DNA from: Kineosporia sp. NBRC 101731
GTDB lineage: Bacteria; Actinomycetota; Actinomycetes; Actinomycetales; Kineosporiaceae
Assembly: GCF_030269305.1 (NCBI RefSeq)
Contig: NZ_BSTC01000001.1
Coordinates: forward strand, 261,467-325,466
Direction: 5' to 3'
DNA length: 64,000 bases
Below, piece by piece: positions 47,839-56,028 of the stretch; the first letter of the stretch is position 1; the number at the start of each line of letters is the position of its first letter. The notes under the pieces are model-generated. The model worked only from the letters and a program-made list of their open reading frames with translations. It was not told the DNA's origin and ran no database searches. Both the position numbers and the translations under genes were made by a program.

Positions 47839-49572
47839 ATGAGCGGCAGACGGGTCCGGCAGCCCAGTGTGAGACCGGGCTCGCCCCGCTGGTCACAGAC
47901 AGCGGCAGACATCGACGACGGTGAGGGCGTCTACGCGCCCTCCCGTCTCGACCCCCTGGTGCGCTCGGCCAGTCCCGTCATCGGCGGGCCGGCCGGGCGC
48001 CGCCTCGCCTCGGCCGGCGGATTCTGGCGCGCCGGAACCGTGCTCGTGGTGCTATCGGCCGTGGTGTTCGGGCTCGGCATCGTGCAGAAACAACATTGCC
48101 GCGCCGACGGCTGGAGCTCACCCGACCAGTTCTGGCACGCCTGTTACAGCGACATCCCGGTCGTCTACGCCAGCTCCGGCCTCGGTGGTGCTGAGCGCCT
48201 CGGCCTGACCGCATCCCTCGGGTCCGGCGGTGGCCTCGGCCAGTCACCGCTCGCCGGGCTGATGATGTGGGTCACCTCCGGCCTGATCGACGGCGATGCC
48301 GCGGGTGCCAACCGCAGCTTCTTCGACCTCACCGCGCTCCTGCTCGCCGCCCTCCTGGCGGTCGCGGTGGCAGCCACCGCATTCACCCTGGGCCGCCGGG
48401 GCTGGGACGCCTCTCACCTCGCCCTCAGCCCGGTCATCGTCACGGCCGGCCTGATCTCCTACCAGCTACTGGCCGTCGCCCTGGTCGCGGTCGCCCTCTT
48501 CGCGCTGTCCCGCAGCCGGGCCCTGGCCGGAGGCCTCCTGCTCGGCCTGGGCATCGCCGCGGCCCCCCAGGTCGCGGTGATCGCCCTGGTCGTCGCCGTG
48601 CTCTCGCTCTGGCGCTCGCACTCCTACGACCCCGAGTCCGATTCCGAAGAGGCGGCCATCGAAGCCGGCCGCGACCCACGGGCGCTCGCGGGCGTGACCT
48701 TCGCCGGCAGCGCCGTGATCGCCTGGCTGCTGGTGCGGGTCGTGCTGCTGCCCGGTGTCTCCGGCCAGCTCGGAACCACGTGGGACGCCTGGCGTCAAGG
48801 TTCACCCGGCTACGGCTCGCTCTGGCTGGTGCCGCAACTCCTGGGCGCGTCCGAGCCCGACCCGGCCTCTTCGTGGGGCGGCCGCGCCGCCCAGCTGTTC
48901 TTCGGCTGGCTCTTCGGCGCCGATGCGCTCAGCGGCACCGCGACCTCGGTGCTCGTCGTGATCGCGATGATCGTCGTGACCGCGCTGCTGCTGCGCCTCA
49001 CGGTGGCCCGGGTGGCACCGCTGGCACCGATCGGGACGGCGCGAACCGGGGACGACGACCAGACCTTCACCGGACTGCCCTCGTCCAAACCTTCGTCCGC
49101 CCTCTCGTCCACCATGGCCGACTGGGTGATCCGGCGCGTCGCGCCGGCCTCGCTCGCCGCCCTCGCGTTCCTGCTGGTGATCTCGAAATCCCTGCCGGCC
49201 CAGGCGTCCCTGCTGCTGTTGCCGTTGATGGCCCTGACCGGCCTGCGCTGGCGCGATCACCTGATCTGGGCCGCCACCGAGGCTGTCTACTTCGTCGGGA
49301 TCTGGCTCTACATCGCCGCCGAGACCACCTCCAACCGCGGGCTGCCGGCGCAGTTCTACCTGATCATGCTGCTGGCCCGGCTGGCCGGCATCACCTGGGT
49401 GGGCATCCAGGGCATCCTCGTCTACGGCGGATCACAGGCCGTGGACGAGTCGTTCCGCGACCAGGCGGTGCCCACCGGCAGCATCGGTATCGAGGAGATT
49501 TCATCTCCAGGCCTTGACGAAGGTACGCTTCGAGGCGATCGAGAAGCTGGGACTCCCCACTCCCTGGGGTGA
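47839..49572 (+). CDS. Polytopic membrane protein, GT87/Rv0051-like
   Basis: A 577-residue protein with about 12 hydrophobic segments and a hydrophilic N-terminus of about 60 residues. It resembles the membrane protein encoded after ponA1 in mycobacteria and the GT87-type (GT-C fold) mannosyltransferase group. An acidic Asp near QFWHACYSDIPVVY in the first outer loop would fit a GT-C catalytic loop, but this is weak. It starts 3 bp after the PBP stop, so the two are coupled. The donor would be a polyprenyl-phosphate sugar if it is a GT-C enzyme; this is inference. Confidence 0.75.
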   Translation: MSGRRVRQPSVRPGSPRWSQTAADIDDGEGVYAPSRLDPLVRSASPVIGGPAGRRLASAGGFWRAGTVLVVLSAVVFGLGIVQKQHCRADGWSSPDQFWHACYSDIPVVYASSGLGGAERLGLTASLGSGGGLGQSPLAGLMMWVTSGLIDGDAAGANRSFFDLTALLLAALLAVAVAATAFTLGRRGWDASHLALSPVIVTAGLISYQLLAVALVAVALFALSRSRALAGGLLLGLGIAAAPQVAVIALVVAVLSLWRSHSYDPESDSEEAAIEAGRDPRALAGVTFAGSAVIAWLLVRVVLLPGVSGQLGTTWDAWRQGSPGYGSLWLVPQLLGASEPDPASSWGGRAAQLFFGWLFGADALSGTATSVLVVIAMIVVTALLLRLTVARVAPLAPIGTARTGDDDQTFTGLPSSKPSSALSSTMADWVIRRVAPASLAALAFLLVISKSLPAQASLLLLPLMALTGLRWRDHLIWAATEAVYFVGIWLYIAAETTSNRGLPAQFYLIMLLARLAGITWVGIQGILVYGGSQAVDESFRDQAVPTGSIGIEEISSPGLDEGTLRGDREAGTPHSLG

Positions 49573-49652
49573 AGCAGCTTCCGACGACGCGCAAGACCCC
49601 TCCTGTCACGGAGAGACCGTGACCGCTTAGACCGAAGGAGGTGGGTGTTCTC

Positions 49653-49943
49653 ATGCGTCAGTACGAACTGATGATCATTCTCGACCCTGAGCTGGAAGAG
49701 CGGACCGTCGCGCCCTCGCTCGACAAGTTCCTCGGCGTCATCCGTAAGGGTGGCGGCACCGTCGAGAAGGTCGACATCTGGGGCCGTCGCCGGCTCGCGT
49801 ACGAGATTCAGAAGAAGGCCGAAGGCATCTACGCGCTGGTCGACATGACCACGACGCCTGCCGACGCCAAGGAGCTCGACCGCCAGCTCAACCTCAACGA
49901 GTCGGTGCTGCGGACGAAGCTGATCCGCCCCGGCGCTCGCTGA
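49653..49943 (+). CDS. rpsF: 30S ribosomal protein bS6
   Basis: A 96-residue bS6 protein ([19 protein letters not shown]..., [16 protein letters not shown]) of the platform of the small subunit. ATG 49653 follows AAGGAGG at a spacing of about 11; the upstream in-frame GTG at 49641 overlaps that site and is rejected. First gene of the rpsF-ssb-rpsR-rplI operon. Confidence 0.98.
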   Translation: MRQYELMIILDPELEERTVAPSLDKFLGVIRKGGGTVEKVDIWGRRRLAYEIQKKAEGIYALVDMTTTPADAKELDRQLNLNESVLRTKLIRPGAR

Positions 49944-50016
49944 TCTCCTCACCGCTGTCCGGCCGTAGCGCCGTCGGCATCCCCACCAGTAACCAGCAGG
50001 ACCGGAGAGAAACCGT

Positions 50017-50595
50017 ATGGCCGGCGACACGACGCTCACGCTGATCGGCAACCTCACCAACGACCCCGAACTGCGTTTCACCCCGTCGGGGGCGGCGGTG
50101 GCCAACTTCACCGTGGCCTCGACCCCCCGCGCGTTCGACCGTCAGTCGAACGAGTGGAAAGACGGCGAGACGCTGTTCATGCGCTGCTCGGTGTGGCGAG
50201 AGGCGGCGGAGAACGTCGCTGAATCGCTGACCCGGGGTTCTCGCGTGATCGTCACCGGGCGGCTGAAGAGCCGCACGTACGACACCCGCGAGGGCGAGAA
50301 GCGCACGGTCGTCGAGCTCGAGGTCGAAGAACTCGGCCCGTCGCTGCGATACGCCACGGCCAAGGTCGCCAAGACCCAGCGCAGTGGTGGCGGTGGAGGC
50401 GGTGGCTTCGGCGGTAACGGTGGTGGCGGCGGTGGCGGTGGCTACTCCGGTGGCAACAGCGGCGGTGGCGGTGGTGGCTACTCCGGTGGTGGCGGCGGAA
50501 ACTCTTCCGCCCCGGCCGACGACCCGTGGGCCACGGGTCCGGCGTCCGGTGGCGGCGGCGGTTTCGGCGGCAGCCAGGAAGAGCCCCCCTTCTGA
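50017..50595 (+). CDS. ssb: Single-stranded DNA-binding protein
   Basis: The OB-fold (about residues 1-110: [46 protein letters not shown]) binds single-stranded DNA at forks and in repair. A Gly-rich linker of about 60 residues follows. The C-terminal tip is EEPPF, a mild variant of the usual DDDIPF that recruits partner proteins. It lies between rpsF and rpsR, the usual place in actinobacteria, with GGAGAG before ATG 50017. Confidence 0.97.
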   Translation: MAGDTTLTLIGNLTNDPELRFTPSGAAVANFTVASTPRAFDRQSNEWKDGETLFMRCSVWREAAENVAESLTRGSRVIVTGRLKSRTYDTREGEKRTVVELEVEELGPSLRYATAKVAKTQRSGGGGGGGFGGNGGGGGGGGYSGGNSGGGGGGYSGGGGGNSSAPADDPWATGPASGGGGGFGGSQEEPPF

Positions 50596-50659
50596 TCATT
50601 CCGCCGGCCGGGCCCAGGCCCGACCGGCGAACCCACTCGTGCAGTAAGGAGTAACCACG

Positions 50660-50896
50660 ATGGCAAAGCCTCCCGTGCGCAAGCCGAAGAAGAAGCAGAA
50701 CCCCCTGAAGGCCGCCAAGATCACGGTGGTCGACTACAAGGACACCGCTCTGCTGCGGAAGTTCATCTCCGACCGGGGCAAGATCCGCGCCCGTCGGGTC
50801 ACCGGTGTCACGGTGCAGCAGCAGCGTGAGATCGCCAAGGCCGTCAAGAACGCGCGGGAGATGGCCCTGCTGCCGTACTCCAGCTCGGCTCGCTGA
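50660..50896 (+). CDS. rpsR: 30S ribosomal protein bS18
   Basis: A 78-residue, very basic protein with the bS18 core [25 protein letters not shown] and [20 protein letters not shown]. It has no CxxC zinc motif, so it is the zinc-independent form. AAGGAG precedes ATG 50660; rplI follows after 17 bp. Confidence 0.98.
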   Translation: MAKPPVRKPKKKQNPLKAAKITVVDYKDTALLRKFISDRGKIRARRVTGVTVQQQREIAKAVKNAREMALLPYSSSAR

Positions 50897-50913
50897 GTAG
50901 AGGAGAAGCGACG

Positions 50914-51363
50914 ATGAAGCTCATCCTCACGCAGGAAGTCTCTGGCCTGGGTACCCCGGGCGACGTGGTCGAGGTCAAGGACGGCTACGGCCGTAACTTC
51001 CTCGTCCCCCGTGGCCTGGCCACGGTCTGGACCAAGGGTGGCGAGAAGCAGGTTTCCGCCATCCGTAAGGCCCGTAAGACCCGTGAGATCGCCACTCTCG
51101 AAGAGGCGAACTCGGTCAAGGCCAAGCTCGAGTCGAAGCCGGTCCGCCTCGCGGTCCGCGCCGGTGCCTCGGGTCGTCTGTTCGGTGCGATCACCCCGTC
51201 CGACATCGCCGCGGCGATCGTCGAGGCGCAGGGTCCGCAGGTCGACCGCCGCAAGGTGGAGATCCCGTCGGCCATCAAGACCACGGGCGAGCACATTGCC
51301 CGGGTCCGGCTGCACGCCGACGTTCAGGCCAAGGTGACGCTGAAGGTTGTCGCCGAGGGCTGA
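50914..51363 (+). CDS. rplI: 50S ribosomal protein bL9
   Basis: A 149-residue bL9 protein. The N-terminal RNA-binding domain ([34 protein letters not shown]) is joined by a long helix to the C-terminal domain. It closes the operon, followed by the terminator at 51379. AGGAG precedes ATG 50914. Confidence 0.98.
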   Translation: MKLILTQEVSGLGTPGDVVEVKDGYGRNFLVPRGLATVWTKGGEKQVSAIRKARKTREIATLEEANSVKAKLESKPVRLAVRAGASGRLFGAITPSDIAAAIVEAQGPQVDRRKVEIPSAIKTTGEHIARVRLHADVQAKVTLKVVAEG

Positions 51364-51378
51364 GCAGTACCTCGTTCA

Positions 51379-51415
51379 CGAAACCCGGTTCCCGCCCTGC
51401 GGGAGCCGGGTTTCG
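51379..51415 (+). terminator. Terminator after rplI
   Basis: A 17-bp stem with one mismatched pair (CGAAACCCGGTTCCCGC and GCGGGAGCCGGGTTTCG) around loop CCT, 15 bp after the rplI stop. Confidence 0.88.
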
Positions 51416-51462
51416 CGCATTGGCCCTTTGGCCGTCCTCCGTCACCGGAGAGAATGTTTCGT

Positions 51463-51666
51463 ATGAGTAACGCAGTACGACCCTCGTTCGGGCGCCGCAT
51501 GTACATGGCCCTGTTCCAGATCATGGGGCCCGCCGACGTGAAGCCCGTGGGCAGCCCGGCGGCGCACAACCCGCACGACCCGACCGTCCCGGCCGGCTAC
51601 CACCTGGAGACCTTCACCCAGCCCGACGGGGTGAAGAAGCGGATCATGGTGCCGGACTCCGAGTGA
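51463..51666 (+). CDS. Small conserved-looking protein, unknown function
   Basis: A 67-residue soluble protein (MSNAVRPSFGRRMYMALFQ..., ending KKRIMVPDSE). No domain is recognised. ATG 51463 and ATG 51454 are both possible behind GGAGAG. It is placed between the rplI terminator and the convergent MATE gene, whose stop lies 6 bp away. Codon use looks normal, so it is probably real. Confidence 0.55.
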   Translation: MSNAVRPSFGRRMYMALFQIMGPADVKPVGSPAAHNPHDPTVPAGYHLETFTQPDGVKKRIMVPDSE

Positions 51667-51672
51667 CCGGTC

Positions 51673-53028
51673 CTACCGGTAAGCGCCGGTGACCAGCCAC
51701 TGGTCACCGCGCTCGCGCCGCCGCAGCACCACCGCGCGCACCACCATCCAGCCCCCGGCGAAGGCCACCCAGAGCCACACCAGGCCGGCCTTGCCGTCCG
51801 GGCCCCAGAGCCCGATCGCGATCGCCGCCGGTGCGTACAGAGCGGTCTGGATTACGGCCGCGTAGGCCAGGAAGCGCCCGTCCCCGGCCCCGATGAGCAC
51901 GCCGTCGAGCACGAACACGTATCCGGCGACCGGCTGGGTGAGGGCCGCCACGATGAGCGCCCCGGTGAGGGCGCGCCGGACCTCGGGATCGTCGCTGAAC
52001 AGCGGCCCGAGCGCACCGGCACAGAGCAGCAGCACGCCCGCGAACACCACTCCCGCGCCGATGCCCCAGCGCACCATCCGCTGGGTCGCCTCGCGCACAC
52101 CCTCCACGTCGCCCCGGCCCAGCGCGGTCCCGGTCAGCGCCTGACCCGCGATGGCCAGCGCGTCCAGACCCAGCGCCAGCAGGTTCCAGACGTTGAGCGC
52201 CACCTGGTGGGCAGCCAGGGAGGGAGCGCCGAAACCGGCGGCCACAGCGGTGGTCAGGAGCAGCAGCAGGCGCATGGCCATGGTGCGGATGAGCAAGGGG
52301 ACGCCGGTGCGGCCTGCCAGCCTCACACCGGCCAGGTGGGGCTTCAGGGAGACACCCGCGCGGCGGGCGTCTCCCACCACGTAACCGGTCGCGGCGATCG
52401 CCATGGCGCACTGGCTGATGGTCGTGCCGATCGCCGACCCGGCGATGCCCCAGCCCACCCCGTGCACCAGCAGCAGGTTGAGCCCGGCGTTCAGCAGGGC
52501 GCCGCTGACCGCTATCCACAGGGTCACCCGGGTGTTCTGCAGTCCTCGCAGCACGCCGACCAGGGCCAGCACGATCAGCATGGCCGGCACCCCGGGCAGG
52601 GCCCAGCGCAGGTAGGTGATGGCGGCCTCGCGCACGCCGGGCTCGGCCCCGGCCGCTCCGACCAGGTCCACCGCGTAGGGCGCCACGGCGTAGCCCAGGA
52701 GCGCCACGCAGACGCCGATCCCCGCCGCCAGCCAGGCTGCGTCCATCCCGATGGCGATGGCCTTGGTGCGGTCGCCCGCGCCCATCAGCCGGGCGACGCT
52801 GCTGGTGGTGCCGTAGGCGAGGAAGACGAAGATGTAGACGGCCGTGGTCAGGATGCCGCCGGCGATGCCCAGGCCCGCCAGCTCCGTGGTGCCCAGGCGT
52901 CCGACGATGGCCGAGTCGACGAGCAGGAACATCGGTTCGGCGATCAGCGCGCCCAGCGCGGGCAGCGCCAGGGCCAGGATCTGCCGGTCGGTGTTACTCC
53001 GGCCGGGGTTCCTGCTCAGCCGGATCAC
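51673..53028 (-). CDS. MATE-family efflux transporter (DinF-like)
   Basis: A 451-residue protein of about 12 helices with the MATE entry ILALALPALGALIAEPMFLLVDSAIVGRLG and the repeated second half. It exports cationic compounds by proton or sodium exchange; the substrate is unknown. A MATE gene lies between rplI and dnaB in Streptomyces too. Start ATG 53028 is not preceded by a strong ribosome site. Confidence 0.9.
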   Translation of the reverse strand: MIRLSRNPGRSNTDRQILALALPALGALIAEPMFLLVDSAIVGRLGTTELAGLGIAGGILTTAVYIFVFLAYGTTSSVARLMGAGDRTKAIAIGMDAAWLAAGIGVCVALLGYAVAPYAVDLVGAAGAEPGVREAAITYLRWALPGVPAMLIVLALVGVLRGLQNTRVTLWIAVSGALLNAGLNLLLVHGVGWGIAGSAIGTTISQCAMAIAATGYVVGDARRAGVSLKPHLAGVRLAGRTGVPLLIRTMAMRLLLLLTTAVAAGFGAPSLAAHQVALNVWNLLALGLDALAIAGQALTGTALGRGDVEGVREATQRMVRWGIGAGVVFAGVLLLCAGALGPLFSDDPEVRRALTGALIVAALTQPVAGYVFVLDGVLIGAGDGRFLAYAAVIQTALYAPAAIAIGLWGPDGKAGLVWLWVAFAGGWMVVRAVVLRRRERGDQWLVTGAYR

Positions 53029-53291
53029 CTCGTTGTCTCGCTTTTTGCCTCGTCATGGGCGCGTCGCGGTCGACGCACACATCACAGTGTGCACGACCTG
53101 GTGCCGCAGATCCGGAATGTACCGATTTTCGTTCGGTTTCGGCCAACAGGGGTCGTTGTGAGGTTTTTGGTGACGGTGAGGTGACGATGCACTGAATGGG
53201 CCCGATCTTTTTGGCATCCACAGCCCGTGGACAGATCCTTGGCCGGTCAGAGGCCTGTGAGACCTATCTCGTCCACTAGTTTTCCCCACTG

Positions 53292-53342
53292 TTATCCACA
53301 GCCTGTGTACAAACCCCGGGCTTTGTTAACCACTTATCCACA
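53292..53342. promoter_or_regulatory. Two perfect DnaA boxes upstream of dnaB
   Basis: TTATCCACA occurs exactly at 53292-53300 and again at 53334-53342, with a weak box-like TGTGTACAA between. Imperfect boxes lie further left near 53216-53232. They are 137-187 bp before the dnaB start. DnaA binding could control dnaB transcription. Confidence 0.65.
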
Positions 53343-53478
53343 GGCGGAGCCGAGTTGTGCACCGATTAGGCCACCCCCTGTGGAGAGTGGCGTTGAACGG
53401 CTGCCCGGCGACCCGTATTTTTCAGGGGCCTGCTCACCCGTCGAGTCGGTCGCAGAGCAACAGCTGGGAAGAGGTTCG

Positions 53479-54861
53479 ATGTCACTCGCCGATCTGTCCG
53501 TGTCGCCGTCCGATTCGGGCGGTGGGTCGGACCTGGGTCGAACGCCACCGCAAGACGTGGCGGCCGAGCAGAGCGTGCTCGGCGGCATGATGCTCTCGAA
53601 AGACGCGATCGCCGACGTCGTCGAGGAGCTCCAGGGCACCGACTTCTACCGCCCGGCCAACGAGCTGGTGTACGACGCGATCCTCGACCTCTACGGCCGC
53701 GGTGAGCCCGCCGACGCCGTCACGGTCGCGGCCGAGCTGACCAAGCGCGGCGAACTGGCCAAGATCGGCGGCCCGGCCTACATCCACACCCTGATCTCGT
53801 CGGTGCCCACGGCCGCGAACGCCGGCTACTACGCCCGCATCGTGCGTGAGCGCGCCGTGCTGCGTCGCCTGGTCGACGCCGGCACCCGCATCGTCCAGCT
53901 CGGCTACAACGGCGCTGACGGCCGCGGTGGCGGTGACGTCGAGGAGATCGTGAACTCGGCGCAGGCCGAGATCTACAAGGTCAGCGAGCAGCGCACCAGC
54001 GAGGACTACCACGCCCTCTCCGAGGTGATCGAGGGCGCGATCGACGAGATCGAGGCCTCCAGCCACCGCGGCGACGGCCTGACCGGCGTCCCCACCGGCT
54101 TCGTCGACCTCGACGCCCTCACCAACGGCCTGCACCCTGGCCAGATGATCATCATTGCGGCGAGGCCGGCAATGGGCAAAAGCACCTTCGGTTTGGACAT
54201 ATTGCGTTCTGCCGCAATCCATCACCGCATGACCTCGGTCATGTTCAGCCTCGAAATGGGGCGCAACGAGATCACCATGCGTCTGCTCTCGGCCGAGGCC
54301 CGCATCCCGCTGCAGAACATGCGCAAGGGCACCATGCGGGAGGAAGACTGGACCCGTCTGGCCAAGACGATGGGCGACATCAGCGACGCGCCCCTGTTCA
54401 TCGACGACAGCCCGAACATGTCGCTGATGGAGATCCGGGCCAAGTGCCGACGACTGAAGCAGCGGCACGACCTCAAGCTCGTCGTGATCGACTACCTCCA
54501 GCTGATGACGAGCGGTAAGCGCGTCGAGAGCCGCCAGCAGGAAGTCTCCGAGTTCTCCCGGGCCATCAAGCTCCTCGCCAAGGAGCTGCAGCTGCCGGTG
54601 ATCGCGCTGAGCCAGCTGAACCGTGGTCCTGAACAGCGCACCGACAAGAAGCCGGCCATGTCCGACCTACGCGAATCCGGTTCTATTGAACAGGATGCGG
54701 ATATGGTCATCCTTCTCCACCGAGAAGACGCGTACGAGAAGGAATCTCCGCGCGCGGGCGAGGCTGATTTCATCGTGGCCAAGCACCGTAACGGTCCTAC
54801 CGACACGATCACGGTGGCGTTCCAGGGTCACTACTCGCGCTTCGTCGACATGGCGCAGTAA
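53479..54861 (+). CDS. dnaB: Replicative DNA helicase
   Basis: DnaB is the hexameric fork helicase. The N-terminal domain (PPQDVAAEQSVLGGMMLS) is followed by the RecA-like motor with Walker A ARPAMGKST (Lys234), Walker B VVIDYLQLM, and DLRESGSIEQDADMV. At 460 residues it is intact and carries no intein at the Walker A site, unlike several mycobacterial DnaB proteins. ATG 53479 follows GAAGAGG; upstream in-frame sequence covers the DnaA boxes and is noncoding. Confidence 0.97.
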   Translation: MSLADLSVSPSDSGGGSDLGRTPPQDVAAEQSVLGGMMLSKDAIADVVEELQGTDFYRPANELVYDAILDLYGRGEPADAVTVAAELTKRGELAKIGGPAYIHTLISSVPTAANAGYYARIVRERAVLRRLVDAGTRIVQLGYNGADGRGGGDVEEIVNSAQAEIYKVSEQRTSEDYHALSEVIEGAIDEIEASSHRGDGLTGVPTGFVDLDALTNGLHPGQMIIIAARPAMGKSTFGLDILRSAAIHHRMTSVMFSLEMGRNEITMRLLSAEARIPLQNMRKGTMREEDWTRLAKTMGDISDAPLFIDDSPNMSLMEIRAKCRRLKQRHDLKLVVIDYLQLMTSGKRVESRQQEVSEFSRAIKLLAKELQLPVIALSQLNRGPEQRTDKKPAMSDLRESGSIEQDADMVILLHREDAYEKESPRAGEADFIVAKHRNGPTDTITVAFQGHYSRFVDMAQ

Positions 54862-54940
54862 TGATGAAATGGAGGACGCGGCTGGTCGCCGTGCCGGTGA
54901 CGGTTGCCTGAGGAGATGGTCGGGAGGGAAGCGGTCGGCG

Positions 54941-55804
54941 ATGACTTCCATCCCTCCCAGCTGGGGTAAGGCTGAAAAACTCGACGCCGGGCAGATGGCC
55001 GATGAGCTCTTCGCCAGGACCGGGACGCGGCTCGTGGTGGAAGGGCCGTGCGCCGGCGGGGAAGTGGGTGCGGCCTTCGTGCGCTGGGAAGACGGTCACC
55101 GGTCAGTGCTCAAGTGGCGTCCGCACAGCAGGAAGGCCGATCTGCTGCGGGGTCCGCTCGCGGTCTGCGAAGCGGCCCGGACGGCGGGTATCCCGGCTCC
55201 CGGAACAGAGCTGGTGGAACAGATCGGGCACGCCGTGGTCATGGTGCAGGAGCTCAGGCCCGGCACCCAGCTCGACCATCTCGACCAGAGCCTTCTCCAC
55301 CAGGCGCTCAGCATCAATGACCGGCAGAAAGATCTGCTCGTCGACCGGCCGGACATCCCGCCGATCCAGTTGTATCTGCAGGACGACGGCCCCGGATACT
55401 GCCTGCACGAACCGCTCAGGCAGTACAGCAACCGCACCGCCGCCCTGGAGCGCCGCATCCGCGCGGTCACTTCGGACGCGGCCAGGCACCACGACGCCGT
55501 TCACCTGGACTTTCACCCGGGCAACCTGCTGGCCGAGGGCGGCTCGATCACCGGTCTCGTGGACTGGGACGGCGCCGGCCGAGGAGACCGGCGCCTCGAC
55601 CTGGTCACTCTCTACTTCGGCCTGCACCACCGAGGCCGGCGGCCGGAAACCTCGACGCTCGACGGCGTCCTCAAGCACATCCCCGACCACGAACTCCAAC
55701 CCCTCTGGGCCCACATGAGCCTGCGCCTGACCGACTGGGCCATCCGGCACCACACCGACGATGACGTGAACCATTGGCTGGATCTCGCCGAGCAACGCCT
55801 CTGA
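54941..55804 (+). CDS. APH-family phosphotransferase
   Basis: A 287-residue protein with the aminoglycoside-phosphotransferase/choline-kinase fold. The catalytic loop HLDFHPGNLL carries the HxDxxxxN pattern and VDWDGAG provides the second Asp. SVLKWRP supplies the ATP-binding lysine. The substrate may be an antibiotic, a sugar or another small alcohol; the sequence does not decide. GGGAGGGAA lies ten bases before ATG 54941. It is 79 bp after dnaB and read in the same direction. Confidence 0.82.
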   Translation: MTSIPPSWGKAEKLDAGQMADELFARTGTRLVVEGPCAGGEVGAAFVRWEDGHRSVLKWRPHSRKADLLRGPLAVCEAARTAGIPAPGTELVEQIGHAVVMVQELRPGTQLDHLDQSLLHQALSINDRQKDLLVDRPDIPPIQLYLQDDGPGYCLHEPLRQYSNRTAALERRIRAVTSDAARHHDAVHLDFHPGNLLAEGGSITGLVDWDGAGRGDRRLDLVTLYFGLHHRGRRPETSTLDGVLKHIPDHELQPLWAHMSLRLTDWAIRHHTDDDVNHWLDLAEQRL

Positions 55805-55837
55805 GATTCTGGTCGGGCTGCGTGGACCGCGAGAATC
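55805..55837 (+). terminator. Imperfect hairpin after the APH gene
   Basis: GATTCTGGTC and GACC-gcg-AGAATC form a bulged stem starting at the stop codon. There is no T-run; it is a weak terminator candidate. Confidence 0.35.
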
Positions 55838-56028
55838 ACGATCGTGCTGACCAGGAGTATGAAAACCCTGACCCATCAGTAAAGCTGGCTTACCCAGTGC
55901 GCCATGGCGAGCTGACCGGCGCGTCCTGAAGGCTTCTGAGGTATTGCCACCTGGTCATCCTGACCGCAGCGATCGGGTCTGTCGGCCTGGTTCTGTGGGG
56001 ATTGTGTGAGGGTTCCCCAGCCCTCTCG

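Noticed and set aside
54150-54200. Intein in dnaB
   Set aside because: The Walker A region is continuous and the protein has normal length.
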